Notes: generated from the letters alone by a model not told the origin. 64,000 nucleotides of DNA from Acanthaster planci (GCF_001949145.1 NW_019091427.1:858967-922966), one strand, 5' to 3'. Positions 32,001 to 44,000 are shown, counted from the stretch's first letter. A program made the numbers and translations.

Positions 32001-34497
32001 CCCAATGCATTATTGTGTACATGTTCTGTATATATCAACACTAGTATCTTATAAATGAAAACTAGCACTGAACTTGTTAAGTAGATTTGAAATGTTGCAC
32101 GGTGAAGGCTAGGCCATGTCCGAAACGGGCTTCCAGAGCTACATGTACGGCTAGGCCTATTGTCTACGCGTCTCCATGCATTTCTAATGGAGTGAAGACC
32201 TAGACCTAGCTCTAGACAAGAGATTCGGATGCAGCCTTAGACTGAGAGAAGTTTGTGGATACACCATGGGCAAATCAACCTCTCCATAGAGTGGTGGTTC
32301 TGAGAAGAACCTGTGAGTGGGAGCTTGACATTTTGACCCACATGATGTAGTCACCCTTAGACTTCTCAAAGACTACGTTCATCGCAATATGAACAAAAAA
32401 TGTCACCACACACAATCAGTCCATAAGAAAAACCTTTTCTTGATGTAACATCCTACAGTAACTGTTCCTGTAATGGGTTCCTGTAACGTTCCTTACCACC
32501 TCTGATAAATACTGGGGAAAATTCAATCCAATAATTTCTCTCATCAAACAAAAAATCGGTACCATGAATGGAACGCATTAAAAGACAAAATGTACACATG
32601 TATAACTGAAATGAAAAAAGTTTGCCCGTCTTATCATTTTGCTGGATTACTGGTTGCTTTCTACTTAAAAACTGGAAGCATACACTGGGTAAAACCATCC
32701 TACTGACTGAGGAATCCTCTTCTAGAAAACCGTGCTAAGACTGTGTAAGGGGTAAACCAATGCACTGGATCTAGTGGATAAAGGCAATTAATTTCAATCA
32801 TCTGATCAAAGTATCCCAGCAACTTTAGTCAAGGAAATGATGCAAATCTTAAGATTAAATGAAATATCTGTTCTTCTGCAAATCTTAAAAAACAAAACTT
32901 CACCATAAAATGTGCCTCCAGCATTTTCTAATTTAAAAAGCAACAACCCAAATGCCCTCTGGGTAAACATACAGGTGGGTAAGCTCCCACAACAAACTGA
33001 CAAATTCCATTGGCTTCTGAATAGCCTGGAAAAGAGGTTGAAGTCTTATTAAATGTAAAACAGCTCCACTGAAAAACTTTCTGAACCTGAACTAAATTTG
33101 GTTGAGTACCCTCTCCCAAACCAGCTTAGGCCTGAATGAATCTGTTAAGTTAGCCACACAAAGACTCAAATCTTGAGAGCTTTCTGTGTTACTGTATTCC
33201 CATAGTGTTTCACTGCATGCAAAAATTATATCCTTGTCTTTAATAAAAGGTAAGGCCATGAGAATGAATATTCCAGATTTTTTTGTCTACCACCCACATA
33301 CCGCCGAAACAGTCGCCAAAAATTTCATTATTTTCCAAAAAGTTATTTCAGAAAACTTGTTTTTTTGCCGTTGGGAATGGTTAATATGGCATGATGCAAG
33401 ACGGACTGAGAGCTTGTCTACTTTCAAGGTTGGTTCCCTTTGCATGGACGCATACTCGCTTTCAATGTGCGGTATGCACACCAACTAAGAATGAATAATG
33501 AAAAAAAGCCTCATGGGTTTCCATAATTGTCCCGACGGAAATCGGGGATGTTTGTTCTCATGGCCTAAGCTTTGACTTCTAGATAGGGGCAAATCAAATT
33601 TACTTCACACTTAACCCTAACCCCCTAGGACCTTTCTGCTGGGCACCTTCCTCAATCCTCAAAATCTTCCAACTTTAAAAATGCCTTTTTCCCTCAGTCC
33701 TCCAAAATCCTCCAAAACCACGCAAAGGATTTTGCAGTACTGAGGCAGGCTAGGGTCAATACATGTACATGTAGGGCCTCTAAAATACAAATGTTGGGTG
33801 CCATTAGTTGATCGTAACAATCGTCAAACTGTGTTGTGCGATTGGTCGATCCTAGTTTTAATACATTTTGAGGGTCTATCTCAACATTTTTTTGAAACAA
33901 TCTTCCACTACTAGCATGACTAAGGCCTACACGTAAGTTTGGCTTAAAAATTATAAAGAAAGGTGATACGTTGAATGAAGATGGAATCGCCAACAAATTG
34001 TGCAATAAGACTGAGCGATCGCACAGATCAAGTGATCTTGCTGATCAGCTGACTGAACCCAATACAAACACATATATGTACGTGTACACTTTCAAATCAA
34101 ATAGGCCTTGGCCTACAGAGACATGTTCAGTGCAAGACAAACACCGACACTGACCAATGGATTATCACAAAAAATAGTAGGCCTGGGCCTAGTCATGCAG
34201 GTAGGGCTTAGGCTAGTAATTAGGTGATCATGGTGACAATTTTTCAACACTGATTAACACAGGCAAATAGGCCCAGATAATTACGTACAAATTTAAATTT
34301 GACTTTGTGCTTGCTTTCAAGAGATATGCCTTGGCGTTGGTGAACTCCTGCTCCTTGGGGTTCAGATTGAGAGCCATGTCTGGCGGCGGTGTGGTGGCCG
34401 ATACGACAGATCCTGCCGGGGTTCCGGGCTTACTCGGCGTCCCGACTGCGTTGTTTTTCTGCTCCTCGACGGGAGCTTGCTCTGCATTAGTTGACAT
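23039..34497 (-). CDS. RSPH4A: Radial spoke head protein 4/6 (RSPH4A/RSPH6A type)
   Basis: Thirteen exons on the minus strand: 34289-34497, 31388-31449, 31028-31155, 29802-29903, 28715-28891, 27856-27910, 27487-27600, 26678-26775, 25852-25993, 25368-25477, 24977-25118, 24143-24260 and 23039-23267. All phases agree; 561 residues. The product is a structural subunit of the radial spoke head in motile cilia and sperm flagella, relaying signals between central pair and dynein arms. Landmarks are [31 protein letters not shown]-like [40 protein letters not shown] followed by [58 protein letters not shown], and [19 protein letters not shown] then [14 protein letters not shown] near the end. Acidic Glu/Asp runs separate these blocks, as in the human proteins, which are about 155 residues longer. 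Start taken at 34497 (MSTNAEQ); an in-frame ATG at 34536 is possible. An echinoderm would be expected to have one ancestral gene for vertebrate RSPH4A and RSPH6A, so the symbol is a choice between co-orthologues. Confidence 0.93.
24469..24612 (-). repeat. Fold-back repeat copy B
   Basis: In the RSPH4A intron between exons at 24143 and 24977. The reverse complement carries the same core as copy A: GGCTATTCAAATGTACTGCA and CATTTGTCATTCACCCTG. It is flanked by CAAGACCAGT units on one side and GTCTTGTGATGG units on the other. The arms are much shorter than in copy A. Confidence 0.8.
30279..30550. repeat. Fold-back repeat copy D, apparently two nested halves
   Basis: In an RSPH4A intron. The first half (about 30279-30430) follows copies B and C, with CACAAGCCCAGTCG, AGTAACAG, GGAATGC, GAACAGCTTGCGACTTG and GACTTGTGACGG. 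The second half (about 30465-30545) runs the other way, like copy A, with CAAGTCATG, GAAGCTATTCAAATGCAGTG and AAAGGCATTTTCC. More diverged than the others. Confidence 0.55.
30866..30924. repeat. Short TTAA-ended palindromic element
   Basis: Inside an RSPH4A intron. TTAACCCTAACA at the left and its complement TGTTAGGGTTAA at the right bound a 59-bp near-perfect palindrome whose arms continue as TCCTCAgTCCT. The ends match those of the larger element at 37333-37767. Confidence 0.8.
32112..32236 (-). repeat. Dispersed element, copy 2
   Basis: In the first intron of the radial spoke gene, in reverse orientation to the copy at 16718-16834. Most differences are single bases; one 6-base TACATG insertion. 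See that entry for the shared blocks. Confidence 0.75.
33611..33759. repeat. Diverged TTAA-ended element
   Basis: In RSPH4A intron 1. It starts TTAACCCTAACCCCC and ends CTAGGGTCAA, a decayed inverted end. The inner CCTCAGTCCTCC block is shared with 30866-30924, which supports common origin. Confidence 0.5.
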
Positions 34498-34716
34498 GCC
34501 AAATATTTCACAAAATTCGACAATATTCAACAACAAAAAGGTGATGAAATGGGAATATCTGCCTCAATGTAACGATGAACAACGTGAATTCATGCAAAAC
34601 GGACAGATGAAATGGTTTTAACATGAATTTTCTGACGGGCGATCTCAGCTCACCGCTCTCCCAGTCAGTCTTCGTCCACACGTACAAAACTTACATGCAT
34701 GCTCGGTACGGCACTC

Positions 34717-34730
34717 GTTGCTAGGTTTAC
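34717..34730 (-). promoter_or_regulatory. Candidate RFX X-box of the radial spoke gene
   Basis: On the coding strand of RSPH4A the site reads GTAAACCTAGCAAC, about 220 bp before the start codon. It fits the X-box consensus GTNRCC-N(0-3)-RGYAAC at 11 of 12 defined positions with a 2-bp spacer; the AGCAAC half is perfect. RFX factors switch on motile cilium genes through such sites. A CRE-like TTACGTCA lies at 34759-34766. Confidence 0.55.
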
Positions 34731-35234
34731 CTGCACGACATAAATACACACAAATGTGTTACGTCATCGGTTTGTACCGTTAGAAATGACTGGAGTAAAG
34801 AATTTTCTTACCTCGAACAATCAATATGGCAGCTCTCAGTCAGTACGAAGAACGGAACTGGATGCTAAGTTTAGCAGGGCTGTAGCCTAGTTTGTGATTA
34901 CTTTTACATTGTGGCAGAATCTTGGAATGAAGTGCATTATCTTCTGCATGTTTTGGTAAGATCTTAAACGTATAAAACAGCCTTTAATATTTGGGAAAAA
35001 TCCACTGACAATGGATGTTAAAACTAAAGGTCACACCCCATTGTGAATTGCGGACGGGTAGGCCTACGGAGTACGGAGCTAGTAGTATTATTTCTCCATG
35101 GCAGTCACACGTATGAAGCCAAACCACGGTTCACAACCATGCACAATGCATGACATCTAGATGCTCAACCAACCATAAAAACTTCACGTGTGAAATTAGG
35201 CTCCAATAACATTCGGGCTTTATTTTCCTTGAAA

Positions 35235-35330
35235 AAAAAACCTCCCTCCCCACAATTCCGACCCATGATTTGAACCCACAGCCCACGCATCACAAACCAT
35301 TATGCCGTAACCGCTTGACTACCGCAGTTC
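35235..35330 (-). repeat. tRNA-derived SINE or tRNA pseudogene
   Basis: On the minus strand TAGTCAAGCGG (35321-35311) fits a pol III A box and GGTTCAAATCA (35276-35266) a B box, 34 bases apart. A run of at least nine T, a possible pol III terminator, follows about 25 bases later. Acceptor arms do not pair, so this is not an intact tRNA gene. It resembles Leu/Ser-type tRNA-derived SINE heads. Confidence 0.6.
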
Positions 35331-35790
35331 ACACAAATTGACGGTGTTTTTACTGTTGATATAATGATGAACGGCTGCAACGCAAGTCTAATAATACACA
35401 TTGGGCATGCGCAATACGAACACAACCATCGTGGTTTGGCTTCATTCGTATGGCTGCATATATACATGTATCTCGAGTACGTACGGGTAGGCAGTTGCAC
35501 TTTTTCTGAGGTAGGCCGGATGTCCTTGCCCAGCCTAGCCCAGCACTTAACCTAGGCATTGTACATGTACTTGTAGGATGGGTTACTCCAACAGTGATAG
35601 GGTAAAGGCAGGGGTATTTGTACCACATAAGAAAAGCCAGAAATTCAACCAGCTGTGTAGTTTTTGAATGCAGTTGGTCAAATTCTCCTCCCGGTTAAAA
35701 ATTCGTGCACTTTCTCTAGCAATGCCAATAGCATGTTTAGTACATGTATTTTGTAGTAGGCCTAATTATGGCATTCATTACCATTCATAC

Positions 35791-36249
35791 AATCACAGTG
35801 ATTCATGCCATTAGCACCCGGTTCCTATAATAAGGACACAAAGTCTATATTTTCGAAATAACTTACCTAAATAAGTTGGCGGTGATGTCCTCTTTCATAT
35901 CAGAAAGAAAAGAGGGGAGAGCTTTCAAAGCCCTTCCCTTTTTTCTTTTCTTTTCTTTTTCTTTTTTAAATGGTTTTAAGGGAAATTATGGGGTAAAATG
36001 GTAGCGTAAAATGACGTGACGAAGAGCTGTGAATGAAGATGAATTCAAGCATGTAGTCTGGTTCCTTGACCTAGAACCATACGGTTGTTTTATGAAATTC
36101 AGTTTCACAATGGTTAAAATTTACCAAAACTAGAGCTAGTAGGATTAAGGAATGGATCCTCAAGGTCTGAATGTCAGTTAGTTTGAAAAAGTGGACTTCA
36201 ATTTCCGTATCATAGGAACAGGGTGCTAATGGCAATGAGCACTGTGATT
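35791..36249. repeat. Inverted-repeat element with about 75-bp arms
   Basis: Left arm (35791 to about 35870) and right arm (about 36180-36249) share AATCACAGTG, GCCATTAGCACCC and GTTCCTAT in inverted order. The 460-bp element has a purine run and a TTTTCTTTTC-type pyrimidine run near 35900-35970 that could pair too. MITE-like; no target duplication recognised. Confidence 0.8.
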
Positions 36250-37332
36250 ATTGCAGTAGTCGTGGTACATGTATAGAGTATCACATTTCCCGATTGAAAT
36301 ACATGTACGTGTACAGATTGTTCGCTCACCTTCCTAAATTACATTGTTCATGTACCTTGCTGTTATTTACATTTAACTCTTACTCATAAACTTGATTCCT
36401 AAGATTTTTTTGGTGGTTCAATTTATTTTCCTTTAAGATAGCTCAGAATATCTGTCTACACACTGTATACAAGGGGAGGTGGAGTCTCTGTTATCGCGGT
36501 ATCGAGAAATAGTTTCTACGGTGGCCTTTAAAGCACTTTGTTTAAGAATAAATAAGGATAAACAGAAAGAGGAAACAAAATAACCGTATTTTGTGATAAA
36601 GTTCCATTTTACCTGTATTTTTCTTTATTTTTTCCAGTCTTCTCTTTAAAGATGCCCTTCACTGTAAGACCAAGATGGGAATAAGTGCAGACTGTGCACT
36701 ACATCACCTTACACTTATTTATCTGGCATGGAATAACTTCAGTTTTTTCACCAGAACTTTTTGCCCCATTACTAAATGCAGCAACAACTTTGACATTCAT
36801 TCTGTTACTTACATGTGTAAATTGGTGTTTGCCGAAGGAATAATAAATATTCGGGTAAGCCTATCGCAGAATTTATTTTCTTGTTGGACTTATTCTTTTA
36901 TCGATGTCTGAAGTAATTGTTAAAAGTGTCTGCTTTCTGAGTTCTAATTCCCGAGAGTTGTAACCATATCATTGGACCTGAATTACATGTATTTAATTCA
37001 AAGTTAAGTTAAAAATTCTAGATGTCCACTGAAAAATTCTTTAAGTTGTATAAGAGCAAAAAGATTGAGACAATAATGCCAATGTAATGATTCACTATCA
37101 ATTGCCCCGGACGGTAAAAATACAATTGATACAAGTCTATTGTAAGGTAAACTGGGGTGCACTTTACGCTTGCAAAAGTTTCTCAGCGCAGAAGCCCTTA
37201 CATGTAGTTTGACTCTGAAAAAAATGGGCACTTTCGCAGTTAAACTGTGCCGTTAGACATTTTAGACACCTGTGGCCATTTCGGAATTGACATGGGAACT
37301 CAGCGAGGGCCAGTCAACATTAGACATAACTG

Positions 37333-37767
37333 TTAACCCTAACTGCCCAAAACCTGCCATACTCCAACAGCAGGTTTTGGCAGGTTTTGGCAGGTTTGGT
37401 ACCGTACCTGAGGAACCTGCTGTTGAATTTTGTGAGACTTCGGATGAAAGGCCTAGGGAGATGGTGTTGGATTCTGTGTGAGTTGGGACACACAGGAGTC
37501 ATTGTGTGCAGTGTCTGACTTGCTGTACCAATTGTTAGACTATGCTTGATTTTGTCAGGTTTGGTACTGTTCAGTGCAAGTCATCCTATACTGCATAGAC
37601 CCATCCATACCATATCACTCAAACTCCAACGGGCTCATTCTGTTCGAGTTTATCAGGTTTGGTACACTAACCTGCATGTATAAGTACATAGACAAGTACA
37701 TGAACCTGTTGGATTTTGTGAGGTTCAGTATGCTTTCTAGTGCAGGAGCCTTGGGGGTTAGGGTTAA
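37333..37767. repeat. TTAA-ended element, 435 bp
   Basis: Bounded by TTAACCCTAAC (37333-37343) and its exact inverse (37757-37767). TTAA ends followed by CCC are what piggyBac-type elements leave. Inside, CAGGTTTGGTAC-like motifs and CAGGTTTTGG tandem copies recur, but no coding capacity is seen, so it would be non-autonomous. Confidence 0.7.
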
Positions 37768-38176
37768 AGAAATAGATGTCAGGCAATGACAGACACGGTA
37801 AAGGAAAATTTATGAATTTAAGAAAAATTACATCTTTTATTAAATCTTATAAAAACTTACAGAACCTTTCGGAATTTTTCACTCTGTTTTAATAAAACTT
37901 ATATCAGGCCATAATTTATTGATTACCCAAGCGAATATTGCTGATTGGGATCTCACTGGCAATGCAAAATTCAAAATCTCTGATACTGCGATAATAGAGT
38001 TACCACGATAATATACATGTACAGTGTAGGAACCGAATGTACATGTACACGTACAGTATGTTGGCCTACCCTGCATACCATGGCTAGGGCACGTTTGTGT
38101 GAGTGCGGCAAATGACGAGCCTCACAGTTCTGGGGATGTTTAACACCCTGCTCTTGATGTTCCTTACATGTAGGGA

Positions 38177-39034
38177 GGCTCATAAATTGTTCAACTAGGC
38201 CCTAGGCTATATTTTTCTGTTTCATTTTGACTTGACATTGGAGAGGATGTCATTAGAAACATTTTGATATAAGTTTGGATTCCATCGGTCCCTGCAAAGC
38301 AAAGAAACATTAATTTGCTTTCAAGTCAACTCGTACCTTGGACGATTCGTACATGTACCTCGGACAACTTGTAAATGTACCCTAGACAACTCATACCTCG
38401 AGTTAAGACAACCAGTACCTTCATGTTCGGAATTCAGTTGTAACTTTCTTGCTTTCCATTTCAGCATGTTTTAAGCTTAAGGATCAGATTCAACAAACAT
38501 AGCAAGGACACATTTTTATAAATCTCCTGGAGAGATCTCGAGCGCAAGCTTGATTTTCCACATAGTGCATGCCACAGGCATTTGCGCTGACGATTTTTAC
38601 TGAAAGCTCAAAATCCACATTTTCATGAAATCTGTGTTCTCCTTGCCTAATTTCAATGAATTAAATGTTGGCTTCGCTGGAAATTTCAAAAAATTTCAAA
38701 TAGGAAATTAAATAGAGGAGCTAGAGCATGCAGAAAAAGACAAAAGTTTAATCACAGTTTCCTATTTAAGAAAATGAGTTCCCAAATGAACTGTGCCGTC
38801 ACTCATTATGTCCCTACCTATAATAAGGAAACAAAAAACTAAAACTAAGACATACATGTAGGCCTTGGCGTACTTTTACCTACCATCATGACCATCAATG
38901 ACCGTATTTACAACTTGTGTAAGGTCCTCATAAATTTTCCCACTATTTTTTTCTGTTTTGTTTTGATATGATCTTGGAGAGGATGTCATAATATTAATAA
39001 ACATGTTGATATGAGTTTGGAATCCATCAGTGGT
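38177..39034 (+). repeat. Local direct duplication, two units about 740 bp apart
   Basis: CTCATAAATT, then TTTTTCTGTTT, GGAGAGGATGTCAT, and GATAT(A/G)AGTTTGGA(T/A)TCCATC occur in the same order at about 38177-38295 and 38926-39034. About 100 bp each, diverged by small insertions. No coding content. Confidence 0.7.
38328..38421 (+). repeat. Degenerate tandem repeat, about 22 bp, four copies
   Basis: Units of the form GGACAACTCGTAC(ATGTAC)CTC follow one another with substitutions. Two units contain an internal TACATGTAC. Confidence 0.55.
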
Positions 39035-41068
39035 TTTAGTAAGGAGAATTCAAGTTGTTATGTTCGCGTGAATTTAAAGAACTCAGTGTACCAGATTTGG
39101 GTCAAAGTTAACTCGCAAAAGGCTTATTGTACATGTATATTAAATGTGTACTCTATATCAGATGAACAGCACAAGCAACAGGGATGGAGATTATGTGGTT
39201 ATGGATGATTCTATCATTTTAAGTCTAGTTTATAAAGTGTTTAGCATGTTTAGTGTTTTTGGCTCCCCGAACCATCAATTCTGATATTAAAAACCATAAG
39301 TTGTGTTCTTGTACATGTTTGTACATGTACATATGATCAGAGCGTGAAAACAGTGATGATATTTGGCGTGATGCTTTCCTTGCCAACAGAAATCATAAAC
39401 AGGATCAACATGGTCATGTAGAGTGTGCTTCAAACAGAGGACCAAGATGATACTCTCTCGAAAAAAGGACTCCTCCAAACCGTTGACGTCAGAGGGCATA
39501 GCAGGCAAATACACCAAGCGAGAGTCGTCTCCCATTCTGCAGAGTGAGTTTCAATCATGAACGTTGTGCATGTGCACAGAATTTCACCCTATGATTGATA
39601 TCCAATCCATGCCTGATAGACAAATCCAGCAACGTTTCAGTGGCCATTTCCCATATGGTGGCCCCCTTTAATGGTGGAGAGGACTGTGTTCAGTTCTGCA
39701 TAGAGCAACTGGTACATGACAGTGGTTGTTAACAATAGTTATCGCAATGCTTACTGCCATTGGTGGTGGCTGCTGCAGATGGTCAGTGACAGCATTACCA
39801 CGGTCGCTGGATTCCTCTGTAATATGCACATGTGATTTGACATCAAATTGATTAGAAACAAAGTGAAAAACTGCTACACTTACCTGTAGGTCAAGTACAT
39901 GTACATGTGTACCTACCCTGTTTTCAAATAAGAGAATAAATATGTGCTTGGCTGGTCTTCAACTTGCATTTAAGACCGGCTCAGGAGAATAGATGAGACT
40001 GATTCATGAGCTGCAGCAAGGGCATTATCAGTGTTCAGTCTCCTGATCCTGTCTTAAACATTAGTTTGAGACTGACCACCCCCGTCCGGTGTCCATTTTA
40101 TGGTACCTGTGTATTCCTTGTGCAAGTAGTCTAGAAGAATCTCCTGATATGGACTTGGTGCACGTGAGGCAAGTTTTGCGTGCTGCGGCTCACACAGTCT
40201 CTTGACCAATAGGATGAATTAAGCTGTCTTCTATCTAGGTAACAGTGCCTTTTTACACAGCGGGCCTTATGAAATTACAGTGGGCATTAGCAAGGTTAAT
40301 ACATGGTCACGTTGCCTACTGTTGAATACTGAAACTGTCTGAGGTATTTATGAATGTTGTGTAATAGGAAGCAGAACTATTTTTTCAGCTGTAGAGCTAT
40401 ATTAAACTACAAACCAGAGTGCTAACTTACCATTCCATGTGCAGAACAGTCCCGACGCCTCCTGAACACAGACATTTTCAATGAAATAACATGGAACAAA
40501 TTCCAAATGAAGTACTCTAAATACAATGGGCAAGTACAACATACATATGGCATACAGCACAATTTGAGAGGCATTGAAAACCACACCAAAATTCATCTGC
40601 AGTGCAGTGTGCATGCATTTGCAATGCTTACGCAAAGCAAAATGAACTGCCCATTTACTCATCTATGCATATGGGCCTTTTTTGATTGACGTTGATGCAC
40701 CGTTTGAGAAAACAGACATACAAACTTTGGATTTTTCCATACGTTTGTGCACAGATATGGATGCACCTAGGAGGTTACACTGCAAGTCGGCACTTAAGTA
40801 CTAGCAATTTAATATACATTGTACGTGTAGCTACGTGTATGGGTCCGACACTCGCAACCAAAAGAGGACATACTCCTCAGGGACCTGGAAGAAGCTTTAA
40901 TGTCCTCTGATACGTTTGAGCTGCATTCAACTGTCACTCCATTTCAAGCCTCGCGGGCTTGGCGCTCGGAAGGACGGATGTCCTGCATGATCCTATGAAT
41001 GTACACGCGAGTAAAATTGGTAATGAACCTCTTTTCATGAGGCTGATCTTGTCCTTCCTTTCTTGCAG

Positions 41069-44000
41069 GCTACATGTCCCCTGTGGTACGCCATGGCCCG
41101 TCCACAAGCCGTCGCCAAACCCCTCCAAGCTCCATGCAACACTCGGGGGCATCGTCACACGACGCACCGGTTCCTGGTGCTGGGCGGTACAGCCGATCAC
41201 CCCATTCGTCTGCGCAGAGTCTGACCTCTTCGGCCGAAGGTGAGTCATGAGAAAAAGGTTACATTCAAACCGAAAGGGTTAGCATCAGTCAGATGGATAT
41301 GGTTATGAAAGTGCTTGTTTAGGAACAGACAGTCATTTAGGTCGCACANNNNNNNNNNNNNNNNNNNNNNNNNNNNNNNNNNNNNNNNNNNNNNNNNNNN
41401 NNNNNNNNNNNNNNNNNNNNNNNNNNNNNNNNNNNNNNNNNNNNNNNNNNNNNNNNNNNNNNNNNNNNNNNNNNNNNNNNNNNNNNNNNNNNNNNNNNNN
41501 NNNNNNNNNNNNNNNNNNNNNNNNNNNNNNNNNNNNNNNNNNNNNNNNNNNNNNNNNNNNNNNNNNNNNNNNNNNNNNNNNNNNNNNNNNNNNNNNNNNN
41601 NNNNNNNNNNNNNNNNNNNCACCAAATGACCCGAAGAGTGACTTCAGCATAGGAGGGTAAAAGACAGAGGTTATACAGATTTTACAAAGCTCTTAATATC
41701 TCTGAATAAGCTCTGTATGTGTTACCCTTGATACCATTGAAACTTTTATACTTGAAATAAAGAAATCCTAGTTTCCTGATAAGTGGAGATAGAATGAAAT
41801 GTAGCAGTACAATACTTCAGCTGGGGTTTGATGAGTGCACAGTATAAAGTGTAGAGAAGTGGTGAGCATATCACGTCAATGTTTTCTAGTTGCATCTCCA
41901 TAGACCGCTTGCACCCGCTAAGTCACGTGACCTATAGTGGGTATTAAATATCAACAAACACGACGTCCACCAAAAGCAAAGTGTTCCGTAAGTATCCGTT
42001 ACCAAAAATAACACGGACGGTAGGTACCGTACTCAGGCTACGGATGTACTGGGTACTAAACCGTAACCTGGCTGTATAGTTTGTAAACTCTCAAATCACA
42101 TGTTGTTATAGGGTTGATACCCACTATAGGTCACATGATTTAGCAGGCGCAATCAGTCTATTTTTTCTGTTCCCAGATACCGGTGTTTCATCCTACAGCA
42201 GTCGGTACACATCTTCAGTGGCCTCACTGCCGTCACGTGGCCAGTATGTGCAAGACGTGGCGCCGGTCAGCTCGTCCGTGGGTAAGTGGGCAGAGGTCCA
42301 TAGTTTCTGTGTTCAGGGAGTAGGGCAGTTAGTATGCACTCAGCGGGGTGGGGAAAAATGTTGAGGTTGAATCTTTCCCACCCAATTTGTGTCACAGACA
42401 GATCTTAGCCTGGAAGAAGATGGCATTGGAAATCATGCACAAGTATGTGTAACCTGCTCCATGGTGACAAAGGGGGAGATAGATGTGTGACTTAACACTG
42501 AAATGCGATTTGATGAGGGTGCTGCAGGGTCTTACACATTCCAATGAAAGTTAGCTATGTGCATACATGCTTACTGTAAGAAGCTGTGCATGTTGTGTGT
42601 TCCACACACTGGAGCTTGCTCAAGTTGGTCGCACAGTGTACCTAAGTCCCATAGTTTCAGAAAACAGATCTTGAACAGACATGTAACCTTGGAGCTGATT
42701 CTTTCTGAGGAATTACTGTTCAGAATTAAACATGAAAAAGATACACAAATGTAGCATCACTCAATACATATACACATATGAAAGATGTTTCTGTGTTTGT
42801 CTTGAACAGGAAATTTGAGACACCCTCCCCTTCCGAGTGTTAATTTGGCCCATCCCCTCCCCCCAGGATGGACAGTTGATCGGACAATGAGAGGACGCAT
42901 CTATTTCATTGAGTAAGTATGAAATACAGACAGCTGATTAACAGGTTACGATGCGCTATTTTTAGGGAGAACACCAACATTGGACAAATATGTGCAAAAT
43001 CACAATGACCCAGCAAAATTTGAGTTTTTGTGCTGTGGGTAGCACAGGTGTTTTGTATCCAAATTTTGCAGAAAGGAAAGGATTCTCTATTGGGAAGGGG
43101 ATTGGAGTAAAAAAAAACCAAGAAAATTAGTTATCACATCTCCTATCCACTTCAAGCAGGAACAAGAGGGCGTGCGTACTCAGAGATGACAGTCCTTGGG
43201 TGGAAACTCACCTTGTCAGAACGTTGGGCGCGCTGAGTACACACAGCCGACAGTGTTCTAGCTGGGACCATTTTAGTGCTGGGTCAATGTTTGGATTTCA
43301 AAATGTAGCGAGCACAGCGAGCGGAGCTCTTGCAGCTCATAACTGGACAGGATTTATGCCTTCCATTGATACCGCTGTTCGGCTGGTCTTGAGCCAAGAC
43401 TGCAAACTTGTGCATGCTACCTCGGGGAAGGCTATATTATATCCCATTATTTCACATCCGGGTCTCGTAGCAATTCTCAATGCTTGACATACAATGGAAT
43501 TGGTACATTTTCAGTAATATTTCAGTTCATTTTTGGGAAAATCCGTGCTCGGCGGCACAGCCAATTTGAACCTGAGAGCTAGGCGGAAATTTGCAGTACC
43601 AAGTTGGTCTGCCTGGCGCCGCCCACCATTGCTATAACACTGGCAGCCAATGATGTTGGAATGGATGGTCTGCCAGGCGCGTGGATGGGCTCGGGTGAGA
43701 GTGTACTTTCAACTCAGTGCAGATAGAGCAATGTGCATTCATGTGCTGTATTGATTCCAGAATCAACTGATCATGCTGCACTCACAGCATCGTGGGCTGT
43801 CGGAATACCATTACTTCTTTTTAGCAGGTTGTCTAGAATGTACGTCCCAAAACCTCTTTTATTTCTTCCGCCAATTCCGGACAGCAAAAACAAACCAAAA
43901 TGTGGTCTTTTTTTTTTTTTTCAGTCACAATACCCAGACAACTCACTGGAGCCATCCGATGGAGAAGGAAGGATTGCCGGCCGGCTGGGAAAAAGTGGAG

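Larger units (their letters stand above)
34498..41068. other. Spacer between the radial spoke gene and SAV1 exons
   Basis: RSPH4A and SAV1 point away from each other here. The stretch should contain both promoters and the missing first SAV1 coding exon, which in vertebrates encodes a basic start and a KYVKK motif; I searched by eye for it and did not find it. It contains an X-box, a tRNA-derived SINE, two inverted-repeat elements, a degenerate tandem repeat and a local duplication, all listed separately. TACATGTA-type palindromes are very dense. Confidence 0.55.

Noticed and set aside
30866-37767. TTAGGG/CCCTAA motifs as interstitial telomere repeats
   Set aside because: Only one unit at each site, always at the end of an inverted repeat and next to TTAA; no tandem array.
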